Positions 5,761 to 12,573 of a stretch of 12,573 nucleotides of DNA are shown here, piece after piece (position 1 is the first letter of the stretch; every line of letters starts with the position of its first letter). The position numbers and the translations under genes are program-made. A model generated the notes under the pieces. That model made no database searches. It was not told the DNA's origin and was given only the letters and a program-made list of their open reading frames with translations. Origin of the DNA: JBBKWG01 sp037968835 (GTDB taxonomy: Bacteria > Pseudomonadota > Alphaproteobacteria > Rhodobacterales > Rhodobacteraceae); the NCBI GenBank assembly GCA_037968835.1, contig JBBKWG010000174.1, positions 1 to 12,573 of the forward strand, given 5' to 3'.

Positions 5761-6923
5761 GGCGAAACCAGCGTCGCGGTGGCGATAGCCGCGATGCCTT
5801 CGCCGCGCCCGGTAAAGCCAAGCCGCTCGGACGTCGTGGCCTTGATGCTGATGCGGTCGGCCTCGATCCCGGTGATGCGCGCCATTTCGCTTTGCATGGC
5901 GGCCGCGACGGGGCCGATCTTGGGCGTCTCGCAGATGATCGTGATGTCCATGTTGCTGATCCTGAACCCCTTTTCAGTGGCAAGCGTGACGGCGTGCGTC
6001 AGAAATATATGGCTCGCAGCATCTTTCCAAAGGGGATCGTTCGGAGGGAAATGACGCCCGATATCGCCTTCGGCCAGCGCGCCGAGAACCGCGTCCGTGG
6101 CGGCGTGCATCGCGACATCGGCGTCGGAATGACCCTGAAGTCCGCGCGCATGCGGCACCTCGACACCGCAAAGCGTTACGTGGTCGCCGGGGCCGAAGCG
6201 GTGGACGTCAAAGCCGTTGCCGACGCGGATATCCATCGTGGTTCCCTTTCGGCTGGCAAGCAGGTCTTCGGCGCGCACGAAATCGCTTTCGGTGGTGATC
6301 TTGATGTTGGCGGGATCGCCCTCGACGATAGCGACATTCAGCCCCGTGGCGCGGGCGATCTCGACATCGTCGGACGCTTCGCCGCCAAACGCGCGGTGCG
6401 CTGCAAGGATGCGATCATAGGCGAAACCCTGCGGCGTCTGGGCGCGATAAAGCCCGGTGCGGTCGGCGGTGGCGGTGACGATGCCGTCGGTCCCGCGCCA
6501 GAGCGCGTCGGTGACAGCAAGGGCGGGTGCGGCGCCATCGTGCGAGGCCAGCGCCGCAATCACCCGGTCGATGACGGCGCGGCTGACCAGCGGGCGGGCG
6601 ACGTCGTGAATCAGCACGTGATCGGCCTGACCTGCCAGTGCCTCAAGTCCCGCGCGGACGGACTCGGTTCTGGTGGCGCCGCCGGTCACGATATCACTGG
6701 GCAAGACCGCAGGCAGATAATCGGCGCCAATATCGTCGGGGTGGACGACAAGGATCACCCGGTCGATCGACTGGTGCGATCGAAACGCATCGAGCGTCCG
6801 CGCGGCCACGCTTTTCCCGCCCAGCATCCGCCATTGCTTGGGCACGCCGCCACCGGCGCGGGTTCCGCGTCCGGCGGCCACGATCACAGCGGCGACACTC
6901 GATCTGGCGTCGGTATTGGTCAT
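5757..6923 (-). CDS. ispDF: Bifunctional IspD/IspF, MEP isoprenoid pathway
   Basis: Fusion of two non-consecutive MEP-pathway enzymes, 388 aa. IspD, 2-C-methyl-D-erythritol 4-phosphate cytidylyltransferase, spans about 8-225: nucleotide-binding AAVIVAAGRGTRAGGGVPKQ (11-30), GGATRTESV (81-89), LIHDVARPLV (104-113) and AQTPQGFAYD (161-170). IspF, 2,4-cyclodiphosphate synthase, spans 230-388: metal site GFDVHRF (D239, H241), QGHSDADVAMHAATDA with H273, DIGRHFPP (287-294) and ATTSERLGFTGRGEGIAA (362-379). The linker is only a few residues (ASRKGTTM). Such fusions are common in alphaproteobacteria. ATG 6923 is used because the conserved AAVIVAAG begins at residue 11; the Shine-Dalgarno is weak. 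First gene of the operon, divergent from dusB across 163 bp, in which I see no clear promoter for this gene. Confidence 0.97.
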   Translation of the reverse strand: MTNTDARSSVAAVIVAAGRGTRAGGGVPKQWRMLGGKSVAARTLDAFRSHQSIDRVILVVHPDDIGADYLPAVLPSDIVTGGATRTESVRAGLEALAGQADHVLIHDVARPLVSRAVIDRVIAALASHDGAAPALAVTDALWRGTDGIVTATADRTGLYRAQTPQGFAYDRILAAHRAFGGEASDDVEIARATGLNVAIVEGDPANIKITTESDFVRAEDLLASRKGTTMDIRVGNGFDVHRFGPGDHVTLCGVEVPHARGLQGHSDADVAMHAATDAVLGALAEGDIGRHFPPNDPLWKDAASHIFLTHAVTLATEKGFRISNMDITIICETPKIGPVAAAMQSEMARITGIEADRISIKATTSERLGFTGRGEGIAAIATATLVSP

Positions 6924-7030
6924 CGCTCAGGTCTAGGACGTGGCGCGGGGCGTGACAATGCGCAGCAAATCGCCGCAGAGCGATTAAACTTTGGGCATAT
7001 GCTGTTTACGCGGGCTTTTCTTTGTGGCCT

Positions 7031-7044
7031 GAATTGCGAATTGC
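7031..7044 (+). repeat. Tandem heptamer GAATTGC x2 upstream of dusB
   Basis: Two adjacent copies of GAATTGC, 43 bp before the dusB ATG, in the ispDF-dusB divergent gap (6924-7086). The same gap has an AT-rich stretch with the palindrome GCATATGC (6995-7002). I found no convincing -35/-10 pair here. The repeat may be chance or a regulator site. Confidence 0.3.
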
Positions 7045-7086
7045 CGCCGTGGGCTCTAACTCAGGGGCGTTGCACAAGGATTAGGC

Positions 7087-8061
7087 ATGTCCATCGCACT
7101 CGCCGACCGCTTACTTGACCCGCCGGTGTTTCTCGCGCCGATGGCGGGGATCACCGACCTGCCGTTCCGCCAGCTTGTCGCGTCGTTCGGCGCGGGACTG
7201 GTCGTCAGCGAGATGGTCGCCAGTCAGGAGATGGTGCAGGCCAAGCCCGGCGTGCGCGATCGGGCCGAGCTTGGTTACGGCGAACAGGCGAGCGCGGTGC
7301 AGCTTGCAGGTCGGGACGTATTTTGGATGGCCGAAGCGGCGCGGATGGCCGAGGCGAACGGCGCCCGCATCATCGACATCAACATGGGCTGTCCGGCCAA
7401 GAAGGTGACGGGCGGGCTGTCCGGTTCGGCGCTGATGAAGACCCCGGATCATGCGCTATCGCTTGTCGAGGCGGTCGTCGCGGCGGTCTCGGTGCCGGTC
7501 ACGCTGAAGATGCGGTTGGGCTGGAACGACGATTGCCTCAACGCGCCGGAAATTGCGCGAAGGGCCGCCGATGCCGGGGTGCAGATGATCACGGTTCATG
7601 GCCGCACCCGCTGTCAGTTCTACAAGGGTCGGGCCGATTGGAGCGCGATCCGCGCGGTGAAGGCCGCCGTCGGTGTCCCGGTGATCGCGAACGGCGATAT
7701 TACCAATCCGGCCGAGGCACGGCAGGCACTGACTCAATCCGGCGCGGACGGCGTGATGGTCGGGCGTGGGGCACAGGGCGCGCCGTGGCGTCTGGCCGAA
7801 ATCGCGCACGCTCTGGGCATGGGGACACGTCCGCATATCCCCGCGGGGCAGGCGTTCGTCGACATGGTGGCGGGCCATTACGAGGCGACGCTGGCGTTCT
7901 ACGGCGTTGAGCTTGGCGCGCGCGTCATTCGCAAGCATCTGGGCTGGTACATGGACACGGCAGGCACCCCGTCTGCGTTGCGGCGCGAGGTGTTGACCTC
8001 CACCCCGTCCGCAGTTCTGGCGGCGCTGCCCGGTGCGCTCGATCAGAGGCGGGCGGCGTGA
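7087..8061 (+). CDS. dusB: tRNA-dihydrouridine synthase B
   Basis: FMN-dependent enzyme that reduces specific uridines in the tRNA D-loop; 324 aa, full length. The TIM-barrel portion opens with VFLAPMAGITDLPFR (14-28) and carries DINMGCPAKKVTGG (97-110) with catalytic Cys102. It continues with VTLKMRLGW (138-146), the FMN/phosphate segment MITVHGRTRCQFYKG (167-181), VIANGDI (199-205) and DGVMVGRGAQGAPW (221-234). The helical tRNA-binding domain follows (about 250-315, with RKHLGWYMD). ATG 7087 has AAGGA (7076-7080) at 6-nt spacing. This gene was called nifR3 in Rhodobacter, where it heads the ntrBC operon, as here. Its TGA overlaps the GTG of ntrB as GTGA, indicating translational coupling. 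A direct regulatory role in nitrogen control is not implied by sequence. Confidence 0.96.
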   Translation: MSIALADRLLDPPVFLAPMAGITDLPFRQLVASFGAGLVVSEMVASQEMVQAKPGVRDRAELGYGEQASAVQLAGRDVFWMAEAARMAEANGARIIDINMGCPAKKVTGGLSGSALMKTPDHALSLVEAVVAAVSVPVTLKMRLGWNDDCLNAPEIARRAADAGVQMITVHGRTRCQFYKGRADWSAIRAVKAAVGVPVIANGDITNPAEARQALTQSGADGVMVGRGAQGAPWRLAEIAHALGMGTRPHIPAGQAFVDMVAGHYEATLAFYGVELGARVIRKHLGWYMDTAGTPSALRREVLTSTPSAVLAALPGALDQRRAA

Positions 8062-9140
8062 ACGCGTTTCAGGATAACCTCTGGCGGTCGCTGCCGGTGC
8101 CGGCGTTCCTACTCGATCCGGGCGACACGATCTCGGAGATCAATCCGGCGGCCGAAAGTTTCCTCAACGCCTCGGCCCGCTCGGTGCGCGGCGCGCCGGT
8201 TTTCGATACGCTGGCGATCGACGCCGATCTTGACGACGCCTTCAAGCGCGTGCGCAGCGATCAGTCGTCGCTGTTCATGAACAACGTCGATGTCGGCACC
8301 GGCAACGCCGCCCCGGTGAACTGCAACATCCAAATCGCGCCAATGAGCGGGATGCCGGGGTTCGTGCTGGTCTTGATGGAAATGCGCGGGCTGGCGGCGC
8401 GGCTCGGACGTTCGCATTCGGTGAAATCGGCGGCGAAATCGGCCATCGGTATGGCTGAAATGCTGGCCCACGAGATCAAGAACCCGCTGGCGGGGATCAC
8501 CGGGGCGGCGCAGCTTTTGAGCATGAACCTTGCCGGTGAGGATCTGAAACTAACCGATCTGATCGTCGCCGAAAGCCGCCGGATCGTGAAGCTACTGGAA
8601 CAGGTCGAGCAATTCGGAAACCTGCGCCCGCCGCAACGGCGCGCGGTCAACATCCACGATCTTCTCGACCGCGCCCGCAAGTCGGCGGCTGTCGGATTTG
8701 GCGCGCACATGACCTTTGTCGAGGATTACGACCCCTCGCTGCCATCGACCTGGGTTGACGGCGACCAGATGGTGCAGGTGTTCCTGAACCTGCTGAAGAA
8801 CGCATCCGAAGCCTGCGCGGCGGGCGGCACGATCCGGCTCAGGACGTTTTACGAACAATCGCTGCGGCTCAGACGCAAGGACGGCCCCGCCGCGCTTCCG
8901 CTGCAGGTCGAGATCGCCGACGACGGGCCGGGACTGCCGCCGGAAATCGCACAGGACGTGTTCGATCCCTTCGTTTCGGGGCGCGAGAACGGCACCGGGC
9001 TGGGGCTGGCGCTGGTCTCCAAGATCGTCTCCGAGCACGAGGGCTGGATCAGCGTCGACAGCGTGCCCGGACGGACGGTTTTCCGGATTTCGCTGCCGGT
9101 CGCGCCGAAGGGGGCAGAGACATGGGCAGACGCGCATTGA
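8058..9140 (+). CDS. ntrB: Nitrogen regulation histidine kinase NtrB (GlnL)
   Basis: Soluble sensor kinase/phosphatase that sets the phosphorylation of NtrC according to PII signals; 360 aa, no membrane segments. The N-terminal PAS-like domain covers about 8-110 (PAFLLDPGDTISEINPAAE). The dimerisation/phosphoacceptor helix holds the H-box MLAHEIKNPLAGI (135-147) with His138. The catalytic domain shows the N-box FLNLLKNASEA (242-252), G1 box DDGPGLP (288-294), F box FDPFVSG (302-308) and G2 box GTGLGLAL (312-319). The start is GTG 8058, overlapping the dusB stop (GTGA), with AGAGG at 8045-8049 and 8-nt spacing. ntrC follows after 14 nt. All kinase motifs are intact. Confidence 0.95.
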   Translation: MNAFQDNLWRSLPVPAFLLDPGDTISEINPAAESFLNASARSVRGAPVFDTLAIDADLDDAFKRVRSDQSSLFMNNVDVGTGNAAPVNCNIQIAPMSGMPGFVLVLMEMRGLAARLGRSHSVKSAAKSAIGMAEMLAHEIKNPLAGITGAAQLLSMNLAGEDLKLTDLIVAESRRIVKLLEQVEQFGNLRPPQRRAVNIHDLLDRARKSAAVGFGAHMTFVEDYDPSLPSTWVDGDQMVQVFLNLLKNASEACAAGGTIRLRTFYEQSLRLRRKDGPAALPLQVEIADDGPGLPPEIAQDVFDPFVSGRENGTGLGLALVSKIVSEHEGWISVDSVPGRTVFRISLPVAPKGAETWADAH

Positions 9141-9154
9141 GGAGGAACTGAGTT

Positions 9155-10525
9155 ATGGACGGCACGATACTTGTAGCCGACGACGACCGCACGATCCGCA
9201 CGGTTCTGACGCAGGCGCTGACCCGCGCCGGATGCAAGGTGCACGCGACCTCGTCGCTGGTGACGCTGATGCGGTGGGTCGAGGAGGGCAAAGGCGATCT
9301 GGTGATCTCGGACGTGATGATGCCCGACGGCAACGGGCTGGACCAGTTGCCCAAGATCGCCGCACAGCGCCCGGGCCTGCCGGTCATCGTGATCTCCGCG
9401 CAAAACACGATCATGACGGCGATCCAGGCGACCGAGGCCGATGCCTATGACTATTTGCCCAAGCCGTTCGATCTGCCCGATCTGATGAAACGCGCGGCGC
9501 GGGCGCTGGAGGTGAAACGCCGCGCCCCGATTGCCCGCACCGAGGCTGCTGCCGACGATGGCGGCGACGACCTGCCGCTGGTCGGGCGCACCCCGGCGAT
9601 GCAGGCGCTCTACCGTCTGGTGGCACGGGTGATGAACGCCGATCTGCCGGTTCTGATCACCGGCGAGTCGGGCACCGGAAAGTCGCTGATCGCGCGGGCC
9701 ATTCACGATCTGTCGGATCGCCGGAGCCTGCCGTTCATCGTCGCCACCGCCTCGGATCTTGCGTCGATGGAAGGACCGGCGACGCTGATCAGCCGGGCCC
9801 GCAACGGCACGCTGTTGTTCGACGAGGTCGGCGACCTGCCCGAGGAAGCACAGGCGCGGATCGTGCGGATGCTGGACAGTTTCACCGACAACGGCCCGCG
9901 GGTGATGGCGACCAGCCAGGCGGATCTGACCGTCAAGCTGGATGCCGGGACGTTCCGTCAGGACCTGTTCTACCGCCTCGGCGGCGTCACGCTGAGCGTC
10001 CCGGCCCTGCGCGAAAGGGTCGAGGATATCGCGCTTCTGACCGAGCATTTTTTCGCCCGCGCCGAACGCGACGGCATGGCGGCGCGGCGTTTTGAAGACG
10101 GTGCCATGGACCTGGTGCGCGCCTATTCGTGGCCCGGAAACGTGCGCCAGTTGGAAAACACCGTGCGTCGACTGACACTCACGGGGGGCGAGGATCGCAT
10201 CACGCGGGCCGAAACCGAAGCGGTGCTGGGCAATCAGCCCGCGATGGAACCTCTGACGGGCAGCGGCAACACCGAAAAGCTGTCGGCGTCGATCAACAAG
10301 CATCTGCGGCGCTATTTCGATCTCCACGGCGGGCAACTGCCGCCACCGGGGCTGTATCAGCGGATTCTGCGCGAAGTAGAGACACCGCTGATCGACATTG
10401 CGCTGGATGCAACGGGCGGAAACCAAGCGAAATGCGCCGATCTTCTCGGCATCAATCGCAATACGCTCAGAAAGAAAATCACGGATCTGGATATTCGCGT
10501 GACACGGCGACGCAAATTGATGTAA
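9155..10525 (+). CDS. ntrC: Nitrogen response regulator NtrC, GAFTGA-less (sigma-70 type)
   Basis: Response regulator activated by NtrB, 456 aa. The receiver domain (1-120) has acidic pocket D10/D11, phospho-acceptor D53 (ISDVMMPDG), S81 and K103 (LPKPF). The AAA+ domain (about 140-365) has Walker A GESGTGKS (170-177), Walker B GTLLFDEVGD (218-227), FRQDLFYRLGG (267-277) and the WPGNVRQLEN segment (326-335). The Fis-type helix-turn-helix is at the C-terminus (AKCADLLGINRNTLRKKI, 425-442). Odd point: the L1 loop with GAFTGA, needed to contact sigma-54, is absent; FIVATASDLASM (194-205) leads almost directly into the Walker B strand. In Rhodobacter capsulatus NtrC this loss goes with activation of sigma-70 polymerase. 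The Shine-Dalgarno GGAGGA (9141-9146) is 8 nt from the ATG. The frame is open and intact, so this is not a pseudogene. Confidence 0.96.
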   Translation: MDGTILVADDDRTIRTVLTQALTRAGCKVHATSSLVTLMRWVEEGKGDLVISDVMMPDGNGLDQLPKIAAQRPGLPVIVISAQNTIMTAIQATEADAYDYLPKPFDLPDLMKRAARALEVKRRAPIARTEAAADDGGDDLPLVGRTPAMQALYRLVARVMNADLPVLITGESGTGKSLIARAIHDLSDRRSLPFIVATASDLASMEGPATLISRARNGTLLFDEVGDLPEEAQARIVRMLDSFTDNGPRVMATSQADLTVKLDAGTFRQDLFYRLGGVTLSVPALRERVEDIALLTEHFFARAERDGMAARRFEDGAMDLVRAYSWPGNVRQLENTVRRLTLTGGEDRITRAETEAVLGNQPAMEPLTGSGNTEKLSASINKHLRRYFDLHGGQLPPPGLYQRILREVETPLIDIALDATGGNQAKCADLLGINRNTLRKKITDLDIRVTRRRKLM

Positions 10526-10540
10526 AACCGCAACAGGTGA

Positions 10541-10574
10541 GTGGCCGATCCGCATCTGTCGGGTGAACGGCCAC
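10541..10574 (+). repeat. Stable hairpin in the ntrC-ntrY gap
   Basis: GTGGCCG (10541-10547) pairs perfectly with CGGCCAC (10568-10574). Inside, ATCCG (10548-10552) pairs with CGGGT (10560-10564, one G-U), leaving a 3-nt bulge and a 7-nt loop, about 12 bp in all. It starts 16 nt after the ntrC stop. No U-run follows (CAATATAGGG), so it may be a partial terminator, an mRNA-stabilising 3' end for dusB-ntrBC, or a processing site rather than a full intrinsic terminator. The rest of the 99-bp gap shows no convincing promoter. Confidence 0.5.
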
Positions 10575-10613
10575 CAATATAGGGCGGTTGTCGCAATAAG
10601 CGGCACATCATAT

Positions 10614-10618
10614 GGAGG
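10614..10618 (+). promoter_or_regulatory. Ribosome binding site fixing the GTG start of ntrY
   Basis: GGAGG, 6 nt before GTG 10625. The overlapping ATG at 10612 is in another frame and would read only an out-of-frame shadow. Confidence 0.65.
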
Positions 10619-10624
10619 GTCCGG

Positions 10625-12573
10625 GTGGCGGGGCGCGCGCGGACATTTACTTGGGAAAAACTGAACCGTCTCAGGCGGATGCGACGCGTTCAGAATGCGG
10701 CGACGCTGGGGCTTGTCGTGCTCGGCCCGGTGCTGACGCTGGCGACGTTCTGGGTACTCGGGCCGCTGGAACAGACATCCTCGTCGCTGGTGTTGCGACT
10801 CGTTTTGCTGGCCGACCTTGTCTACGTGCTGGTCGTGGCCGCGCTCGTGTTGTCGCGCATCGCCTCGATGGTGGCGGCGCGGCGGGCAAAGTCGGCGGGA
10901 TCCCGCCTCCATTTGCGGTTGACGGGCGTGTTCGCTCTGATCGCGCTCATCCCCACGGTCACCGTTGCGATCTTCGCGGGCCTGACGATCAACGTCGGGC
11001 TTGAGGGCTGGTTTTCGGACCGGGTGCGCGGTGTCGTCGGGGCATCGCTGGCAGCGGCCGAGGCCTATCAGGAGGACACCCGCCGCGATCTCGCCGACGA
11101 TGCCGAGGCGCTGGCGGAATACCTCAATACCGCGCGCGAACGCTCGGTGTTCGTGTCCGACGGCGAAATCCGGCAATTGCTGGGGCAGGGTCAGGCCCTG
11201 GTGCAACGCGGTCTGCGCGAGGCGTTCGTGATCGACGGCACCGGGGAAATCCGGGCGCGCGGCGAAAGCTCCTATCTGTTCGAGTTCGAGCAACCGGGTC
11301 CGGCCAATCTGGCGCAGGCGAGTGCTGGCGAAACCGTGGTCATCGAGGACCTGACGGTGGACGAATTCCGCGCCCTGCTGCGCCTCGTCGCGTTTCCCGA
11401 CCGCTTCCTTTATGTCTCACGCGCGGTCGACGGACGCATTCTGGGACTTCTGGACGACGCCGAGGAAACCGCGCAACTTTACAACCAGCTAGAGGCCGAA
11501 CGCGGTCGGCTGGTGTTCGAATTCGGCCTTCTTTACATCGGCTTCGCGGTCATTCTTATCCTAGCGGCGATCTGGCTTGGCCTATGGTTTGCCGAACGTC
11601 TGGCGCGTCCCGTCGGGCGTCTTGCCGGTGCCGCGCAGCGGGTCGGCGCGGGCGATCTGGATGTTCAGGTGCTTGAGGAACCCGGCGAGGACGAGATCGC
11701 CATGCTGGGGCGTCTCTTCAACCAGATGACGCGCCAGTTGAAGGGCCAGCGCGAGGCGTTGCTGTCGACCAACCGGCAGATCGAACGACGCCGACGGCTG
11801 TTTGATTCGGTGCTGTCGTCGGTGACGGCGGGCGTGATCGGGCTGGATCCCGATGGCCAGATCACCTTCGTCAACCGCTCGGGCGAACGCATCCTGCGAA
11901 TGGGGCACGACACCGGCATGGCGTTACCGCTGGACGAGGGGGTGCCCGAGTTCGCGCCGGTGCTGAGCCTGTTGCAATCCAGCGGGCGCGAGACTGAGCA
12001 GGAGGAAATCCGTGTCGTTCGCAACGGCATTGCCGAAACGCTGCTGGTGCGGATCGCGACGCGGCGCAATGCCGACGGCGACGAGGAAGGTTACGTGATC
12101 GCGTTCGACGATGTGACCGATCTGGTGACGGCGCAGCGGATGGCGGCCTGGGGCGATGTGGCGCGGCGGATCGCGCACGAGATCAAGAACCCGTTGACGC
12201 CGATCCAGTTGTCCGCCGAACGGATCAAGCGGGTGTTCCGACCACTCGTCGGCGACCAGGCTGAACGGCTGGATCAGATGACCGAAGTGATCGTGCGCCA
12301 AACCGGCGACCTGCGCCGCATCGTCGACGAGTTCGCGAAGTTCGCGCGGATGCCCGAGCCGGACCGAAAGCTGCAGAACCTGACGCAACTGATGCGCGAC
12401 GCGGTGACGCTTCAGGAGGAATCCATCGCCGGCGTCACCCTGACATCAGACTTGCCCGATGCGCCGGTGCTTGCCGATCTGGACGCGACCATGATCGCGC
12501 AGGCGCTGACCAATTTAATCAAGAACGCAGGAGAAGCGATTGAAAGTCTTGAGAAAAAATCCGGATTTCCGGA
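10625..12573 (+). CDS. ntrY: Nitrogen regulation membrane sensor kinase NtrY, 3' end cut by window edge
   Basis: Membrane-bound histidine kinase, partner of the regulator NtrX; 649 codons are present of the ~750 usual. Three N-terminal membrane segments (about 26-46, 57-79 and 99-122) are followed by an extracytoplasmic sensor region (about 123-298) and a fourth membrane segment (299-321). Then come a HAMP linker (322-374; RPVGRLAGAAQRV), a PAS domain (about 393-500; VTAGVIGLDPDGQITFVNRS), and the phosphoacceptor H-box RRIAHEIKNPLTPIQLS with His518. The N-box LTNLIKNAGEAI (N630, N634) appears just before the edge; the G1 and G2 boxes lie outside. The start is GTG 10625, with GGAGG at 6-nt spacing. 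ntrX is expected directly downstream. The 99-bp gap and hairpin separate it from ntrC, so expression may be partly independent of ntrBC. Confidence 0.94.
   Translation, partial: MAGRARTFTWEKLNRLRRMRRVQNAATLGLVVLGPVLTLATFWVLGPLEQTSSSLVLRLVLLADLVYVLVVAALVLSRIASMVAARRAKSAGSRLHLRLTGVFALIALIPTVTVAIFAGLTINVGLEGWFSDRVRGVVGASLAAAEAYQEDTRRDLADDAEALAEYLNTARERSVFVSDGEIRQLLGQGQALVQRGLREAFVIDGTGEIRARGESSYLFEFEQPGPANLAQASAGETVVIEDLTVDEFRALLRLVAFPDRFLYVSRAVDGRILGLLDDAEETAQLYNQLEAERGRLVFEFGLLYIGFAVILILAAIWLGLWFAERLARPVGRLAGAAQRVGAGDLDVQVLEEPGEDEIAMLGRLFNQMTRQLKGQREALLSTNRQIERRRRLFDSVLSSVTAGVIGLDPDGQITFVNRSGERILRMGHDTGMALPLDEGVPEFAPVLSLLQSSGRETEQEEIRVVRNGIAETLLVRIATRRNADGDEEGYVIAFDDVTDLVTAQRMAAWGDVARRIAHEIKNPLTPIQLSAERIKRVFRPLVGDQAERLDQMTEVIVRQTGDLRRIVDEFAKFARMPEPDRKLQNLTQLMRDAVTLQEESIAGVTLTSDLPDAPVLADLDATMIAQALTNLIKNAGEAIESLEKKSGFP

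Noticed and set aside
5892..7118. Plus-strand open frame of 408 codons opposite ispDF
   Set aside because: Antisense shadow of IspDF, low-complexity Arg/Gly-rich product, no recognisable motif.
10588..10616. Possible promoter TTGTCG...TATGGA for ntrY
   Set aside because: The -10 match is poor and overlaps the Shine-Dalgarno, so transcription would start after the ribosome site.
10612..11004. ATG-started frame at the head of ntrY
   Set aside because: Its ATG sits on the ntrY Shine-Dalgarno in a different frame. The true frame from GTG 10625 stays open to the window edge and carries NtrY domains.
8849..11293. Very long minus-strand open frame (814 codons) opposite ntrB, ntrC and ntrY
   Set aside because: It lies antisense to three clear genes in GC-rich DNA, is rich in Arg/His/Gln/Pro, and shows no domain or start signal. 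Such shadow frames are expected from codon bias at high GC.
1..12573. Mobile elements, CRISPR arrays, defence systems or phage genes
   Set aside because: No transposase, integrase, terminal repeats or spaced repeats seen. Gene content is conserved chromosomal and gaps are short (largest 163 bp).

Overview
The window looks like a chromosomal segment of an alphaproteobacterium, most probably of the order Rhodobacterales (Rhodobacter/Roseobacter type). It is GC-rich with no pronounced compositional break that I can see. The order ispDF, dusB, ntrB, ntrC, ntrY is typical of alphaproteobacteria. The NtrC protein lacks the sigma-54 contact loop (GAFTGA), a known peculiarity of Rhodobacter-type NtrC. 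Genus assignment is inference. I see no mobile element, CRISPR array, tRNA or rRNA.

Left part (1-2353): a truncated periplasmic cytochrome c'/c556 gene (minus strand) diverges from a LysR-type regulator (plus strand). Their 87-bp gap holds a 9-bp direct repeat that could be an operator. The regulator ends tail-to-tail on a small secreted beta-barrel (porin-like) gene, and one CTAG palindrome supplies both stop codons. None of these three has a role that can be fixed from sequence alone.

Centre (2354-6923): hpt (purine salvage, minus strand) diverges from a COQ10/RatA-type START-domain gene (plus strand). That gene converges on amt (ammonium channel, minus strand) across a hairpin that is probably a two-way terminator. 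Upstream of amt on the same strand is a tight three-gene operon, ispDF-pgpA-pncC, in which each junction is a 4-nt ATGA overlap. It covers isoprenoid (MEP pathway) synthesis, phosphatidylglycerol synthesis and NMN deamidation.

Right part (7087-12573): dusB-ntrB-ntrC are translationally coupled or nearly so. After a 99-bp gap containing a stable hairpin comes ntrY, which runs off the right edge. NtrB/NtrC is the cytosolic nitrogen-status two-component system. NtrY is the membrane sensor whose partner NtrX should lie just outside the window. Amt, in the same window, is a plausible target of this control, but no glnK lies beside it.

This is mostly a conserved housekeeping and nitrogen-regulation region. 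I found no convincing undescribed system. The points most worth a second look are the GAFTGA-less NtrC, the ntrC-ntrY hairpin, and the repeat between the cytochrome and LysR genes.
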